Assembly: GCA_922989275.2 (NCBI GenBank)
Contig: OV277863.1
Span: forward strand, 20,674,001-20,738,000
Origin: Gari tellinella
Lineage: Eukaryota > Mollusca > Bivalvia > Cardiida > Psammobiidae
Direction of reading: 5' to 3'
Length of the DNA: 64,000 bases
The notes below the pieces were generated by a model that worked only from the letters and a program-made list of their open reading frames with translations, made no database searches and was not told the origin of the DNA. The number at the start of each line of letters is the position of its first letter. Positions within the stretch are counted from its first letter, which is position 1. The position numbers were made by a program, and so were the translations under genes. Below, piece by piece: positions 11,641 to 23,774 of this stretch.

Positions 11641-12702
11641 TTATTTACAAGACGTCTGTTTTATATACAATTACGAAGGAGGAGCAGCTTAACAACTGGC
11701 TCTGAATACAAAGTACATGTAAAGACTCTTTGAGTTATTTCTTCTAGTTGCATATTGGATCTATGTCCTGCAAATGCAATGTAATAATAACAATGACATA
11801 AAATGAATGCTCTGTACTCCTTTAACTTAAATGTTAAGCAGAATACGCCTTTTGTATAGCTAAATTGAGCATAGCTTTAATCTGGATAAAATGTTGATGC
11901 TAAAAGTAATAGTAAGCTGTAGTATATATAGTGGCTGGCCTAACAATAGCAATGAGACCTACCTATCATGTGGGAATAAAGCCTCTCTCCCTCTCGCCAC
12001 ACTCTTGCCGTGCCCTGTGATTATGTGGTAGTGCTGAAATTTAATGGTTAGTTTTGAGTGATTTTGAAAGGAAGAAAAGGTGAAATGTGCTTTACAGCAA
12101 TGCTACCTGAAACTGAAAGGTTCTCACCAAACTAAATATTTCCCAGTTACAATAAACTATTTCCCAACTGTAATTAACTTAATAATGTAAAACTCCCTTA
12201 TGTTTTACATATTAATTAATAAACAATAAGCTCCTACAAAAATATTAATTAAAGAGCTAAAAAGTAAATGGGCTTACCATCCTGTATTACCTAAGATAAG
12301 ATTTCCTTATTTTTCTGAAAAGTTGCTCTGTCAAAAGCCTGAACTGAATGTCCAAGATTAGCCGACTCAGGTAGGTTCATTTGTCACCAAAATCAGTCAT
12401 TTGTGAACAACACTGTTCCACATTGGCCAATAAGTGAGCGGTTATTCACGCAGGTATATAAAGGGAGGCAACCCTGTCTGACATAATGATAATTTAACTT
12501 AAGGATGACGGAGTTATTCCCCTTGTCAAAACTACCTTTGTTACATATATTTGATGCCCAACGTGGTTTCTGTGACTGTATATGCCAGGCACGTAGGTGG
12601 CAACATTGGATTGGGGGAGCACACTCTTCATCCTTCATCTCTGCATTGGCCACTCTTCATTGGGGGGACCACCGAATTTTTGACTTGTGACAAATGTTTT
12701 TT
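11641..12702. other. Unassigned DNA with a promoter-like CCAAT/TATA pair
   Basis: No gene or known repeat supported. At about 12421-12463 an ATTGGCCAAT dyad precedes TATATAAAG by roughly 30 bp on the plus strand, the geometry of a pol II core promoter. The following ~200 bp show no convincing exon. Confidence 0.25.
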
Positions 12703-13756
12703 TTATTCGTGCCAGGTGAGCTATTGTGATCGCCCTGTTTCCGTCGCCATTCGTCGTCCGTCAGTCCGCCCGTCCGTCGTCAAACTTTTTCTTCAAAGAT
12801 CTTCTTCTTGGAAACCACTTGGTCAATTTCATCATAACTTCATAGGATTGCTCCTTGTAGGGTACTCTCTCAGATTTCTTCAAATATAGGTCATCCAATT
12901 GAAATTATGGTTGCCATGGCAACCAATTAAAATTTTTTAAAACTTCTTGTAAAAAAATATTGGTCCGAATTGAACGTAATTTTACCCAAATGTGCCATTG
13001 GTGACCCTCTGTCAGATTTCTTAAAAATAATTGTCCTATCTTAAAAAACATGGCCACTAGTGGGTGGGGCAGATTTTCCTTATATGGCTATATAGTGAAA
13101 ACTTTAAACATCTTTTAGTCTCAAACCGCTGGTCCGATTTGAAAGTAATTTCACACTAATGATCCATGGGTGACCCTCTACCAGATTTTTAAAAATAACT
13201 TTGATATCTAAAAAACCATGGCCGCCAGTGGGTGGGCATGTTTTCCTTATGTTACTGTATAGTAAAAACTTTAAAAATCTTCTTCTCTGAAACTACATGT
13301 CCAAATTGAACATAATTTTACACAAATGATCCATTGATGATTCTCTACAAGATTTCTGAAAATAATTATGTAATCTCAAAAAACATGGCCGCCAGTGGGT
13401 GGGGCAAGTTTTCCTTATATTTCTGTATAAAAATCTTTAAAAATCTTTTTATCTGAAACTATTTGCCTGATTTAAGAATATTTTTATACAAACAATTATT
13501 CATGGGTACGGGTCCCTTGCCAATTTTCTTCAAATAATCTCCCTAGCTCAAACAACATATACTGGCAAAATCAACAGTGGGCTTTTTCAAACCGGGTCGT
13601 AATCGTGGGCAGTTTTGGACCTGCCAATCCAGTGGGTGTAGGTGAATTAACGGATGATCATGGCTTATAGTGAAAACTTAATCATTACTTGTCCATTACC
13701 ATGACTCTAACCATGGGTACCAGGTGAGCGATTTAGGACGGCATGCGGCTCTTGTT
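12703..13756 (+). mobile_element. Helitron-like element with ~165-bp internal repeats
   Basis: The 5' region reads CCAGGTGAGCTATTGTGATC with CGTC-rich tracts. The interior has about four diverged units built on AATCTTCTTCTCTGAAAC ... ATGGCCGCCAGTGGGTGGG. The 3' end is CCAGGTGAGCGATTTAGGAC, GGCATGCGG, CTCTTGTTT. Two overlapping frames at its left margin have no domain. Confidence 0.5.
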
Positions 13757-13895
13757 TTTTGGGGTTTTTTTGGTTGTGCGCTAAAATTTGCGTAAAAACA
13801 AGGTCTGAAAAGCGTTTTCTGGCGTTTAATTTGTACAAATTAAAAAATAAATTGCTTGGTTACTATATATAATTGGCAAAGTTATTGGGGGCACG

Positions 13896-13921
13896 CCCCC
13901 CCCCCCCCCCCCCCCCCCCCC
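13896..13921 (+). repeat. 26-base poly-C tract
   Basis: Twenty-six uninterrupted Cs. On the minus strand this is a long G run able to form quadruplexes, and a likely place for length error in sequencing. Confidence 0.95.
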
Positions 13922-14024
13922 AAACCCATGTTCCTACGGGCCTATATGCTCCGAGTGCGAACCCCAATCGTTCTCATAGCCATATAGAAATTCGGGACGA
14001 ATTTCAAGTTTTCGGTGGAGTATG

Positions 14025-14220
14025 TCACAGTGTGTAGGTTTATCATGACTTGTACGGCCTCGTTGTACAAGTGCGCTTTTATGTCGAGCATGACTGCGAA
14101 CCTGGCTTGAATTTCAACTAGAAGACAACATTTTTGGGAAGAATACTTTGGTATGAACTCGTCCACCGGGCGACCCGAGTTCAATCCCGGGTCGGCGCGG
14201 TGTTTCTTTATAAGAACACC
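14025..14220 (+). repeat. tRNA-related SINE-like sequence, copy 2, interrupted
   Basis: It matches the copy at 10425 in leader (GTTTATCATGACTTGTAC), middle (GCATGACTGCGAACCTGGC) and box-B/tail (CGAGTTCAATCCCGGGTCGG, GGTGTTTCTTTATAAGAACA). About 55 bp (14106-14162) interrupt it between ACCTGGC and GGGCGACC. Confidence 0.45.
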
Positions 14221-14221
14221 T

Positions 14222-14345
14222 GGGCCCGTATTCTGAAACATTCTAAGATAACTTTTTCTCTTAAGCCAGAATGTCAGCCAAATGTATGTTTAAATCGCGC
14301 AATTTCTTATATAAGAACATTTTCTATGTATTAAAACTAAGCGAA
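14222..14345. mobile_element. Transposon end starting GGGCCCGTATTCTGAAAC
   Basis: GGGCCCGTATTCTGAAACAT followed by TCTTAAG-rich sequence faces an opposite copy, GTGTTTCAGAATACGGGCCC, ending near 24270. These are probably termini of two copies of one MITE family, not one 10-kb element. Confidence 0.4.
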
Positions 14346-14576
14346 ATCCGTTGTCAGGTGCCTGAAACATGCCCCCCTTTCTTTAAGAACCATACATAAA
14401 TGTGCTGATTTCTTATCGAGATGGTTGGAAAAATAAGCTTTTTGTTTACATAACAAATCTTCGTGTCGGCTTCCGAGAATTTCCGCATGGTCGAATAAGA
14501 GTCACGTGATCAATCCGATTTTTCTGACTTGTCTGTGTTACTATAGAACAGAATAGTTAATAAAATGGTAAATAGG

Positions 14577-14830
14577 TAACAGTGGAGAAAACGTTATTCT
14601 TTCCCGTTTAAAACGCAAACGAAACGCGTTTACGCATCACAATAAAACGCATAAAAACACAACCTTTAGACAATTATGACCATTCATGTTAGTCTGAGTA
14701 TCAAACAGTTTGGTGCCTGATCAGACGCCGGGTTACCCGGCGTCTGATCTGCTCCAAACTGTTTGCAATTGAAATCATGGTTTTAGCGTAAGCGCGTTTA
14801 TTGGGAAAGAATAATATATTCTCCACTGTA
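14577..14830. mobile_element. MITE family F, copy 2
   Basis: The left end is CAGTGGAGAAAACGTTATTC and the right end GAATAATATATTCTCCACTG-TA. The palindrome at about 14700-14768 (CAAACAGTTTGGTGCCTGAT ... GCTCCAAACTGTTTGC) has the GGGTTACCC core. Confidence 0.7.
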
Positions 14831-14911
14831 AGGAAGGTAACATCGATATCGTACACATTCCTACTTGAGATAAGTATGATCATCGTGCAGCACGAGAACG
14901 CTGCGCTAACT

Positions 14912-15144
14912 TTACTGATATTTTATTCTTTCAAATTAAACGCATTTATAAACAAAACTATTATTACCATTGCAAACAGGTTGGAGCCAGATCAGACACC
15001 GCGTAACCCGGCGTCTGATGAGGCTCCAACCTGTTTGCTACTCAGATTAAAAAAAATAGTTAAAACTTTCGAAAAGTAAATTTCCACAGTGTAGTGAATT
15101 GCGTTTGCGTTTAAACCGGAAAGAAAAATGTTTTCTCTACTGTA
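14912..15144. mobile_element. MITE family F, copy 3
   Basis: The palindrome GCAAACAGGTTGGAGCC ... GGCTCCAACCTGTTTGC (about 14973-15039) shows a joint change from AGTTTGG to AGGTTGG in both arms. The right end is TGTTTTCTCTACTG-TA. The left end is degraded. Confidence 0.55.
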
Positions 15145-15687
15145 TATTGCGCACAATAAATACAGCTATCAATGTCTCTTGCTGAATGTAGGGAATACTC
15201 ATCCCTTTTAAAGTTTTAGAATGTTCCAATCTAAAAATAACTCTGCCAAGTCAGAAGAAAACACTATGAAAACATCTTTACCGGGCGCAAGCCGAACTAA
15301 CTCGGAAAATCTCCGCCGTTGATCGGATGTCAACAAACCGATTTGAAAATCGGCGTCTTTCCACCAAATTCATGGGTTTGTAAGCAATGTTGCCTCCATA
15401 TACATAGCGGATTACTTCTTTTTATATGTTTAGATTATGTATGTGCCTGAATGTTCAGGTTTGAAAAATGCGCTATGTTGGCTTACATACTGCCTTTAAG
15501 AATTTTCTTAAAAGTTTAGTAAACTGTGACCCTCTCTTAACTTTTTAGAATTTTCTAAGATGAGAACACGAACGTTTATAAAGCAGCAATTATTGTCGCA
15601 GAATAGGTAGAATGGATTATTTATTGAATAAAATCGTTGGGGGTGTTCAATTTTCTGTCACACCGGGACACATTGTGTATATTTAAC
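15145..15687. other. Unassigned sequence
   Basis: No gene recognised. It contains short GC-richer text near 15290-15370 (CGGGCGCAAGCCGAACTAAC) and a CTTAAG/TTCTAAG-rich stretch near 15490-15560 like the interior of the GGGCCCGTATTCTG elements. Confidence 0.3.
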
Positions 15688-16221
15688 TTAAAGCGACTCG
15701 CAACCGGATGGTGTACTTGTCAAAATAAAATAAAATACTCAAATAAAAGCAAATGTGTGGCATTATTTGGCTTCTGACATTAAAAAAATATGACCAGTCC
15801 AAAAAAGGCTCAAGAATCGTCACCGAATCTTAGTTTTTTTTAGATATATTCCATCGTTTTTCAATAGCGTCAGCTGACGGTTTTGCTGTTGTTGTTGCTT
15901 CTCTACACGGGCTCTGACATAAACCGGAGCCGAATAATGTAGTATTAAGCGCTACCAGTGAAGTACGTTAATTCGCTATCATATGTATAGAGAGCGTCCG
16001 TGGTCGAGGCGGTAAAGTCGTGTCCTCATTTTTCTTGTTTGTCTCCGCAATGGAGGGTCACGGGTTCGAATCCCACCAGAGCTTCTTTTTTTTTTTTTTG
16101 GAAATGCATTTTTTAACAGAATTAATTATCCTAAACTAAATCTTACCCATTTATATAATCATTTGACATATATTTACAAATTACCATTTTTAATGCTAAA
16201 TCCGGTTGCGAGCCTCTTTAA
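15688..16221. mobile_element. 534-bp TTAA-bounded TIR element carrying a tRNA-like sequence
   Basis: The ends are TTAAAGCGACTCGCAACCGG and, inverted, CCGGTTGCGAGCCTCTTTAA: 22-bp terminal repeats with about two mismatches and TTAA at the extremes. Inside lies a tRNA-like block with boxes A and B followed by a T run (see 16001-16083). No open frame of note. Confidence 0.55.
16001..16083 (+). tRNA. tRNA-like sequence (pseudo-tRNA or SINE head)
   Basis: Box-A-like TGGTCGAGGCGG and a perfect box B GGTTCGAATCC lie about 50 bp apart, followed directly by a run of more than 14 Ts that would terminate pol III. The region between is long enough for a Leu/Ser-type variable arm. The acceptor ends do not pair well and only about three T-stem pairs form, so a working tRNA is unlikely. 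Confidence 0.4.
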
Positions 16222-16401
16222 GCTGTTATACTCTACAAATTTGACAATTTTGGACTAAATTGATAAACATGGCTTTATTATTTAACGGGTCCAAACATCT
16301 TAAGGATGTGTAATAAAAATTAAGTACTAAATAAAGGATAACATGATATTTTGAATATTTACACTCCGGCAGCCACACTAAGTCAATAATTGTCTATCAA
16401 C

Positions 16402-18818
16402 TTATTTTGACTTTGGAGTTGACGTCATTGGTCGCTTCCTACGTGCACCACGCTGTGGGGTATCTTCAAGAGACCTTTTTTGTTTCCTTTGAATGACTTC
16501 AGGAAGATCACCAAAGGACAAAATCTGAGCTTCAGTGCCAAAGTCAAATTCTATTTCACCACTTGTGTTTTTTCTTAAAACCCCATGTTTCGTGAAGTCC
16601 GGCAAGATACTTCCATGTTCACCTATCAGGTGGAAGTAATCGATTTGTAATTGTACTAGAACATGTAATCTTTCAATCACTGATTGAGGTGGAAGCCACT
16701 TCTTTGGGTTTGATGTTTTGAAACCTCCTTTATGGGTTGGGTCCTCTTTTTTGGCAATTGTAATGGCCCGCACATCATCAAACGAAACGTTTGAGTGTTT
16801 TAGGCGTTTAGGAGTAAACAGCTGTTTGACCATTTCGACAAATAGCATTTTATTCATAAACCACTTCCCTTCACTGACTTGGAATAAATTGTTCCTAAGG
16901 TGTTCACACTCTAAGAATGATGACAGAATAGTATCATGTGAAATGGCATACAATTTTGGAATATAGTCATTTCCTCCCAGGCACAGCGCAAATGCAATTT
17001 TGATGCCAATGTCTCTGTCATTGAACCTGGATTCTAGAAGTGACAATATTCCTGCAATGTTGTATACGTCTACTTTGCCTCCTGGCTTACAAAGTACAAC
17101 GTATACACCATTTCTGAATGTGCCATCCTCGTTTCATTTCATGTGCCGACTAACGGCATACAGGTGGATATACACTGCATCAATGTCTGCAGATGTAACA
17201 TAGCAAACTGCTACCTCTCCATCCTTCATGTCAGTGTTGACCAGCCAGTCGGCAACAGCCATCTCGGCCTCTCCCTTCCGTTGCTTAACATCCGCCATTT
17301 CTGTTACTGTAACATTTGTATCTCTCACAAAATTACACACACTTGGAACACTATATTCACGGTTGCAATCGCATTTGAATTCACACGCAGTCTTTCCTCA
17401 AAACATGTTCACTATCAACAATTAATCGTATGTTTCTGTTGATCTTCAGGAGATCAATATGTTTTGACAGATATGTGCTGATTAATCTTTTACCGTGGTC
17501 CGTTTTGGATAGTACATCTTCCACTAAGAATATGTTCATCGGTTTTTAGATGCAAACTATCTTTTTTTGCTTTAACCTTTCTCTGTTCACGAGTGTTGGA
17601 CTTAAAATCGTCAGGGGTGAAACTATATTTTTCTTCACATACCACTATGGTTGACGCTTTTGAATGTTTCACAAACCCATTTAATTGGTTTTCAACAAGG
17701 CTAATATAGTCTTGGCCTGACTTGATGTTCCCAACCTTAAATTTCATCCAAGCAAACTCAACTGTGCATAGCGTCATTGAATTTAGCATTTGCTTTGGTA
17801 CATATGGTAAATTCAAGCCCATTTAGTGTTGAAGCAAAGTCGGTGACGTACATGATGATATCGATTTAAACAAGACTCTTTGTATTCCCAAGGATTTCGC
17901 AACTTTAGGTTTCGAGCTGTCAGGCATAAGAAGGGCCTGACATACATTGTTGTCGGAAGATAGGGTGTCAATAATCTGCTTCTCCTTTTCAACAGTCTTC
18001 TGTCTCCTCTACTCTTTTTCCTGTCTCTCAGTGTTATGAGAGACCACTTTCGACTTCTGTGTCCGTTTGATGGTAACACCTTTGCTTCTGTTTGCTCGAC
18101 TGACAAGTTCTTTTGGATTGTTGAAGTGTTCGTACTTGTCCGATTTAGAATGATCCACACTTGTCAGTTTGTCATTGAAGAGAAATCTCTCTAGAAGATA
18201 TCTTCCAACCTGTCACTTGCTGAATCTAAAATAGATGGTGGCAATAGCAATGTAACCTTTGTGTATACATGGCAGGAGGTGGTTGATTCTTCTAGGGAAA
18301 GACCTCCTCTTCTGAGGATCAACGATGCTGTTGGGTAAACATGGTTCATGTCAACATCTGATAATGTCATCCCAATTGTCGTTCTCGTCATGAGGTCCAT
18401 TGTTTCCTTTTTCCTCTGCAGCTTGCAGACTGTCAATTAATGACATCCTGCATGTCACAGAATATATGCTGGATCCAGCACGAAAGCCTTTTGCAACAGC
18501 AATGTGATCTATTTCCCTCTTTGTGTCGCATGCAAAGTTTCTGGTACTGTTCTTGAATAGTGTCGTATAAAGCGCTTGCTTCATTCTTTGATGGAAATGC
18601 CCAGAGGTGTAATGGCTATACAAACGTCTTGCACAGAATGGAGCATATGATGTTGCCCCGTTGACGAAGGAAAATAGGAGAGACCGCTTGACTGCTGCCA
18701 GAAGAAGATGGTAACCTGTTTCCCCACCAAGGCGGGGTTGATTTTCGATTTTCACTTCCAAAGAGTAAAGGAATGTTGACAGCCTTTTGTCGATGGTGAA
18801 TTGTAAAATGCACTGCGA
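16402..18818 (-). pseudogene. Broken gene with a PIN/FEN-like C-terminal module
   Basis: Reading the minus strand from 18818, an open stretch (to 18351) includes LAAVKRSLLFSFVNGATSY, YSHYTSGHFHQ and REIDHIAVAKGFRAGSSIYS. Coding resemblance then moves to another frame (about 18436-18191) and back, with internal stops (for example near 18007 and 17820). The stretch 17822-17490 contains FAWMKFKVGNIKSGQDYISL. The 3' part (17340-16402) is one frame broken by a single TGA at 17134; it holds VAVCYVTSADIDAVYIHLYA, ALCLGGNDYIPKLY and a basic tail RGARRKRPMTSTPKSK. The acidic TSADID and GGNDYIPK motifs resemble PIN/FEN-like nuclease folds; I recognise the general look from large invertebrate repeat-associated proteins but cannot name a family. 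The start is missing. With several frameshifts and stops it is a pseudogene unless introns explain them. Confidence 0.6.
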
Positions 18819-19636
18819 TTAAACCTTATTTTTACAAAAATCTCATTGTAGATTACATGTATGTCAACTGCTGTTTAATTAGTCTATAAACTGCAAATCA
18901 CAAAATGTTTGTCAATCACTGTATCATTAAATTTATTTACATAAACAAATTAATCTTAAACATGTTTACTGTCTTGGGGAAATTGTGTGTGTGTGAGACT
19001 GTACAACATAGTGTTACAGGTAGCACAGATTTCTGTGGTCAATTTCTCATCAGAGAGCCTGATCTGGACACATGTGGTGCTAATTGCCTCCGTTCACTTC
19101 CTTGCGTACTTAATGGTGTCATGGTGAATTAGTGTAGACTCTATCGATTCTGATTGGGATTTTTAGCTAAGTGAAAGACTGTATAGACATATAGATGCCT
19201 TTAGCGGAGGGTTTTGAGCCGACGTTTGTGATCGAGTGGCTTCGTGAAAGTGGGTCAATTTCGGGATGGGGTAACGTCATTACAAACGACTGAGGGTACT
19301 GTTGAAGACATTATTACCTAGGTGGTCTTCATCGCGAACACGTGGAAAAGATCGATATCTATTCAAATTCTATATTTTTAGTAATAAATTATCACTGTAT
19401 ATCCTCTACCAAAACAAGTGTAATTACAAAATTAGTTCCATAATTATATCTAACTAACGAACCGAATTTCATCGAAGTCGCCGTGGCTCAATAGGGAGCG
19501 AGTCTGACTAGCATGTCGTGGGTAGCCGGTTCGGATCACACAGGGTACAATCTTTTTTTTTCTCAACGACTTTTTTTTTTTTTTTTTAAATCATCATTAT
19601 TTCCATAGATTCGTTTCTTTAAATACAAATAACTGC
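18819..19636. other. Unassigned sequence around a tRNA-like block
   Basis: Nothing recognised except the tRNA-like block at 19479 and A/T runs. A short hairpin GAAGAC ... GTCTTC with about 17 nt between lies near 19304-19332. Confidence 0.3.
19479..19545 (+). tRNA. tRNA-like sequence, second type
   Basis: CGTGGCTCAATAGGGAGCG forms a D-arm-like GCTC/GAGC stem with a box A look, and GCCGGTTCGGATCAC is box-B-like. Oligo-T runs follow. The acceptor stem is poor. Probably a SINE head or pseudo-tRNA. Confidence 0.35.
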
Positions 19637-19869
19637 TTAACCCTTTCACTGCCAACCTTTCGGGAGACTTACTCCTCTACCGTTTCATTGTCGTATGCTT
19701 CAATTTGGTTGTCTACAATATCGTTTCAAAGTAAATTTTAAGGAAATATGACTGACAAAATTGCAATACAGTTTGGATCCTGATCAGACGCTGCGTTACG
19801 CGGTGTCTGATCAGGGTCCAAACTGTTTGCAAACGCGCCTTTAGGCGCCATTGAGAGTGAAAGGGTTAA
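19637..19869. mobile_element. MITE family A, copy 3
   Basis: TTAA-CCCTTTCACTGCC and GAGAGTGAAAGGG-TTAA delimit a 233-bp element. The palindrome (about 19766-19830) reads CAGTTTGGATCCTGATCAGA with core GCGTTACGC. Its right TTAA is also the left TTAA of the next element. Confidence 0.8.
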
Positions 19870-20819
19870 GGGTGTATCAATGTCATGAGCCATTTTTTCA
19901 AAGTATTAAACTTTTTTTCTATCATTGTTTTTTTGGAAGAGCTACATGTATTTATGATGAATGAAAAAATGAAAAAATATATATATGGTGGTGTCCTTTT
20001 TTTTTAGCTACAGCGATTTGAAAAAGGTATGTCAAATTTGGATTTTTTTCTTCAAATTTTACCCATTCAGAGTACAAGCTTCAGTAAAATCAATTTTAAA
20101 ACAAAACAAAAATGTTAATTTGGGTTTTCTTTATTTATTTCATGTCTATGGTGGTATGTTCACATATATAAACCAAACTTAGACAAAGCAGGCACCAGGT
20201 TTGAACAATATGGATCCTTGAATATCAAAAATATGCTTTATATAGGGCATGATTTTATTAGATTTTTTATTTTATGAAAAAAAGTAAAAAAGTTTGAAAA
20301 TGAAATAGTTCTAGTATTAAACTTTTTCTTATATGCTACCAGATGAAAGCCCATACTAAGGCAGTTCAAAATATGAAAAGAAATTGAAAGGTCAGTGTTG
20401 AAAATTTTGAGTTATTAAAGTAAAAAGAGTTATCGCCCCTTACAAAATTTACAAAAAAGTACCATACCGATGATATTTAGAGCTTTATAAATTTCACATT
20501 TGGTGCCTATTTTTCTTAAATTAGTTTTAGTATGAAGAAATACTACCATAGATAGGAAATAGATAACACAAAACCAAATTATCATATTTGTTTTCATTTA
20601 AAATGGGTTTTATTGAAGCGGGCTGTTTGAAAAGGACAAAATAAGAGGAAGTGGGTGAGGTAAATTTTACATGGCCATGGAGCCAACTGTTGTTCACCAA
20701 AATGTACACTTTTTCTATTTTTTCATTCATCTTAAATAGCTCTTCAATACAAAACCATCATAGAGTGTTTTCATGTACTTTGAAAAGTTCCCAAATCCAT
20801 GACATTGATACACCCTTAA
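19866..20819. mobile_element. 954-bp TTAA element with ~350-bp inverted arms
   Basis: It starts TTAAGGGTGTATCAATGTCA and ends with the exact complement, TGACATTGATACACCCTTAA. Similarity continues inward: GATGAATGAAAAAAT faces ATTTTTTCATTCATC, and CATGTCTATGGTGG at 20141 faces CTACCATAGATAG near 20544. No protein. The left TTAA is shared with the family A MITE. Confidence 0.7.
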
Positions 20820-20894
20820 CGCATGCTGATCTCCAATAAGAAGGTTTCCTTCTTATTGTCAGCCTGCTTTTAGAAAAAAAAACCCACTTATTTT

Positions 20895-23769
20895 CACCCT
20901 ATACCATCGTACTCCGGAACTAGCTGTCGTGAGCAACCGTTTCTATCAACAAACGCAACACCTGAGGTAAGAAATTCGCCGTTGTTTCTGCTTTTAAAGC
21001 ACCGAAAAAGCAGAGTTGGTTGTATTCATATATCAAACAAAGTTTACAACAACATGCAGCCAACATTTGCATGATATAAGCGTTTGCTCAGTAAAGAAAG
21101 CTGTTTTACTTCGACTGCTCACCGGGACTCACGGTCGATGCGTACCGGTGTTGCCGGTAAATTTCGAGCATTTGCCAGTAATGTCCATAAAATATTGATC
21201 TTATCCACAGAATAGATGGTAAATTACTATAAGTTGTCGGGAACATCAATAATGAAGATTATTATGTCGTTTTAACTTCGCAAAAAGCCATTCTGTTTGG
21301 GGTCTACTGTACTGCATCTAGTCTAAACACGAATTTTTACTGTACTGCATCGAGCATTTATACTGTACCGCATCTAGCCACGTTTGCGAATTTTCCTTAT
21401 TTGAATTTCTCTACAGTAAAGTGGTTTACACATCTAAATTAATCTTCAATGAGACACGAATGATGTGTAAAGTTACACGGGCCGAATGTGTGGTCCGAGA
21501 ATCAGTGCAATGTCGCAATTATTTAATTTTGTTTGGCATTTTTGACAAGGGCATCGGAGTGGTTTCATGATTGTGTGAGAGAAAGGTCTCCGATTTTTAT
21601 TGTTTTTGTCCTAAATCCGGATAGTATTGGGGGAAGAACGGCCTCCGGAAAAAATAGACAACTTAAAACCAAAAATGTTTTCAACAACGTTTGGCCTGAT
21701 TTAGGCTGATCATGTTATTTTGCAAACATTTTCCCGAAGGAGCTTATTATTTGGGGAAACCATATACTGATCCCCTACTCTCAGGATTGGGCTAGGGGCG
21801 CATCTAACCCCCATGTTCCGACGCCTTTGATTGCAAATTGCCAGTGTAACACCGAAGGTTTAACAGTGCTTTTATTTCTCGATTTAAAAAAGTTATATAA
21901 ATTCAATCTTGTTAAAGATTACGGAATATCATGGAGGTCGTCACTGGCTTCTCACAAGAAATGCGCCCATTCACAGTAAAGCAATGAACGTTCGATTGAG
22001 CCAGTTGGAAGGGCGTACTGAAGACGTCAACAAAGAGTCAAAGACTATCCAATTGTGTTTGGTGTCAAGGTATACATTGAAATCGCGGAAAAGTCTGGAG
22101 CCTCTATGATAATGGCAAATGAAAAGTGTTTAATTCAAACTGAATGATTATGGTTGTTTCGTTTGTAGAAGAGTGGAAATGTATTACGGTATATTGGGCC
22201 ATGGTTGATTTATAGAAAGAATAGGAAAAAACTTTGCCAGTTATGTTGAGCGATTACTAGATACACTTGTCTCATTGATTTGTTGATCATGATTTTCTTA
22301 CGAATCCATCCCCCTCTATTACGACCACTACATTGTGTTAAAACCTCTCGCCCTAGAAGTCTTAAGATCGTTTTGGATTATAGTCCTAAGAAGGTCGGCG
22401 ACCAGTCTCTGATGATCTTTTTGGATAGCTCGTGGGTATCCTTGATAGTCGGAAGACCATCCAAAGATAATTTGTAGCAGTCTGTAGAAGATCGGGGTGA
22501 TGTTTCTGAATAATTAATCGGAGGTAGTCTTTAACAGGTCGGGCGACCGTCTTACGATAGTCTTAGGTCATATTTAGTGATAATAAGAACATCTTACAAT
22601 CGTCTTACGATGGTCAGATACAGGTCTTAGGTGAAATCTCAGTCGCGGATGATCGTGGTGAGTCTGGGATAGTCGTCCAAATTAGAGGTTTTAGATGGTC
22701 ATACGACATGTCTCTAGTCAGTGGGACTGTAGCATTAGAAAAGTGTGAGCTCTGGTTTTCATGTTATTTTGTTCCTAGTCATTATTATCAATCATGCAAC
22801 TTAGAAAGGCATGAGCTCTCTTATTTACTAAATGTATGTGTTTTTTTCGTTTCACATTTGTACGGATCCTGATGTTCATGTATAAATCATTTCAATTATA
22901 TACCTGAGGAAAAGGTATGAATTATGAACATTGTTTATGATTTTGATTTCACCAATTAGATCTATATATTGTCCTTTTGGGTCTGTGCTCACTAAATACA
23001 GGTCAAAAACAGCACTGAACGCTGACAAAGAGCAGAACGTTCAGTACTATTTGTTTAAATACATGTAAATGCATATTTAGAAACCACATTGGACGGGAGC
23101 CTGTCAAAATAATTCGAAGAGCAACGACTTGTAAGAATGCGTTTAAGAAAGAAAGAAAAACACACATTGTATTACAACTTTATTTTATTTTTATTCACTG
23201 TTATTACTTGAATCATTTGTGACGAGAAACACAGATACAAATCAAGGTTGTCAGAAAGAAAACTGAGAAATAAGGTGATCGAACATAACTAGATGCAGTA
23301 CAGTGTTCCATGCATGAATTACTAGATGCAGTACAGTAATTCGCTAGATGCAGTACAGTAGACCCCATACAGAATGGCTTTTTGCGAATTAAAACTACAT
23401 AATAATCTTCATTATTGATGTTCCCGACAACTTATAGTAATTTACCATCTATTCAGTGGATAAGGTCAATATTTTATGGATATTACTGGCAAATGTTCGA
23501 AATTTACCGACAACACCGGTACGCATCGACCGTGAGTCACGGTGAGCAGTCTAAGTAAAACAGCTTTCTTTACTGAGCAAACGCGTATATCATGCAAATG
23601 TTGGCTGCATGGTGTTGTAAACTTTGTTTGATATATGAATACAACCAACTCTGCTTTTTCGGTGCTTTAAAAGCAGAAACAACGGCGAATTTCTTACCTC
23701 AGGTGTTGCATTTGTTGATAGAAACGGTTGCTCACGACAGCTAGTTCCGGAGTACGATGGTATAGGGTG
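20895..23769. mobile_element. 2.9-kb element with ~480-bp terminal inverted repeats
   Basis: The arms begin CACCCTATACCATCGTACTC and end GAGTACGATGGTATAGGGTG and match closely for about 480 bp (20895-21380 versus 23285-23769). ATTTT flanks both sides, a candidate 5-bp target duplication. Near the inner end of each arm the motif ACTGTACTGCATCTAG is repeated three times. The interior (21400-23280) has no convincing transposase; 22350-22700 is rich in GTCTTACGATNGTC-like phrases. This is probably a non-autonomous relative of a larger element; class not assigned. Confidence 0.75.
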
Positions 23770-23774
23770 ATTTT

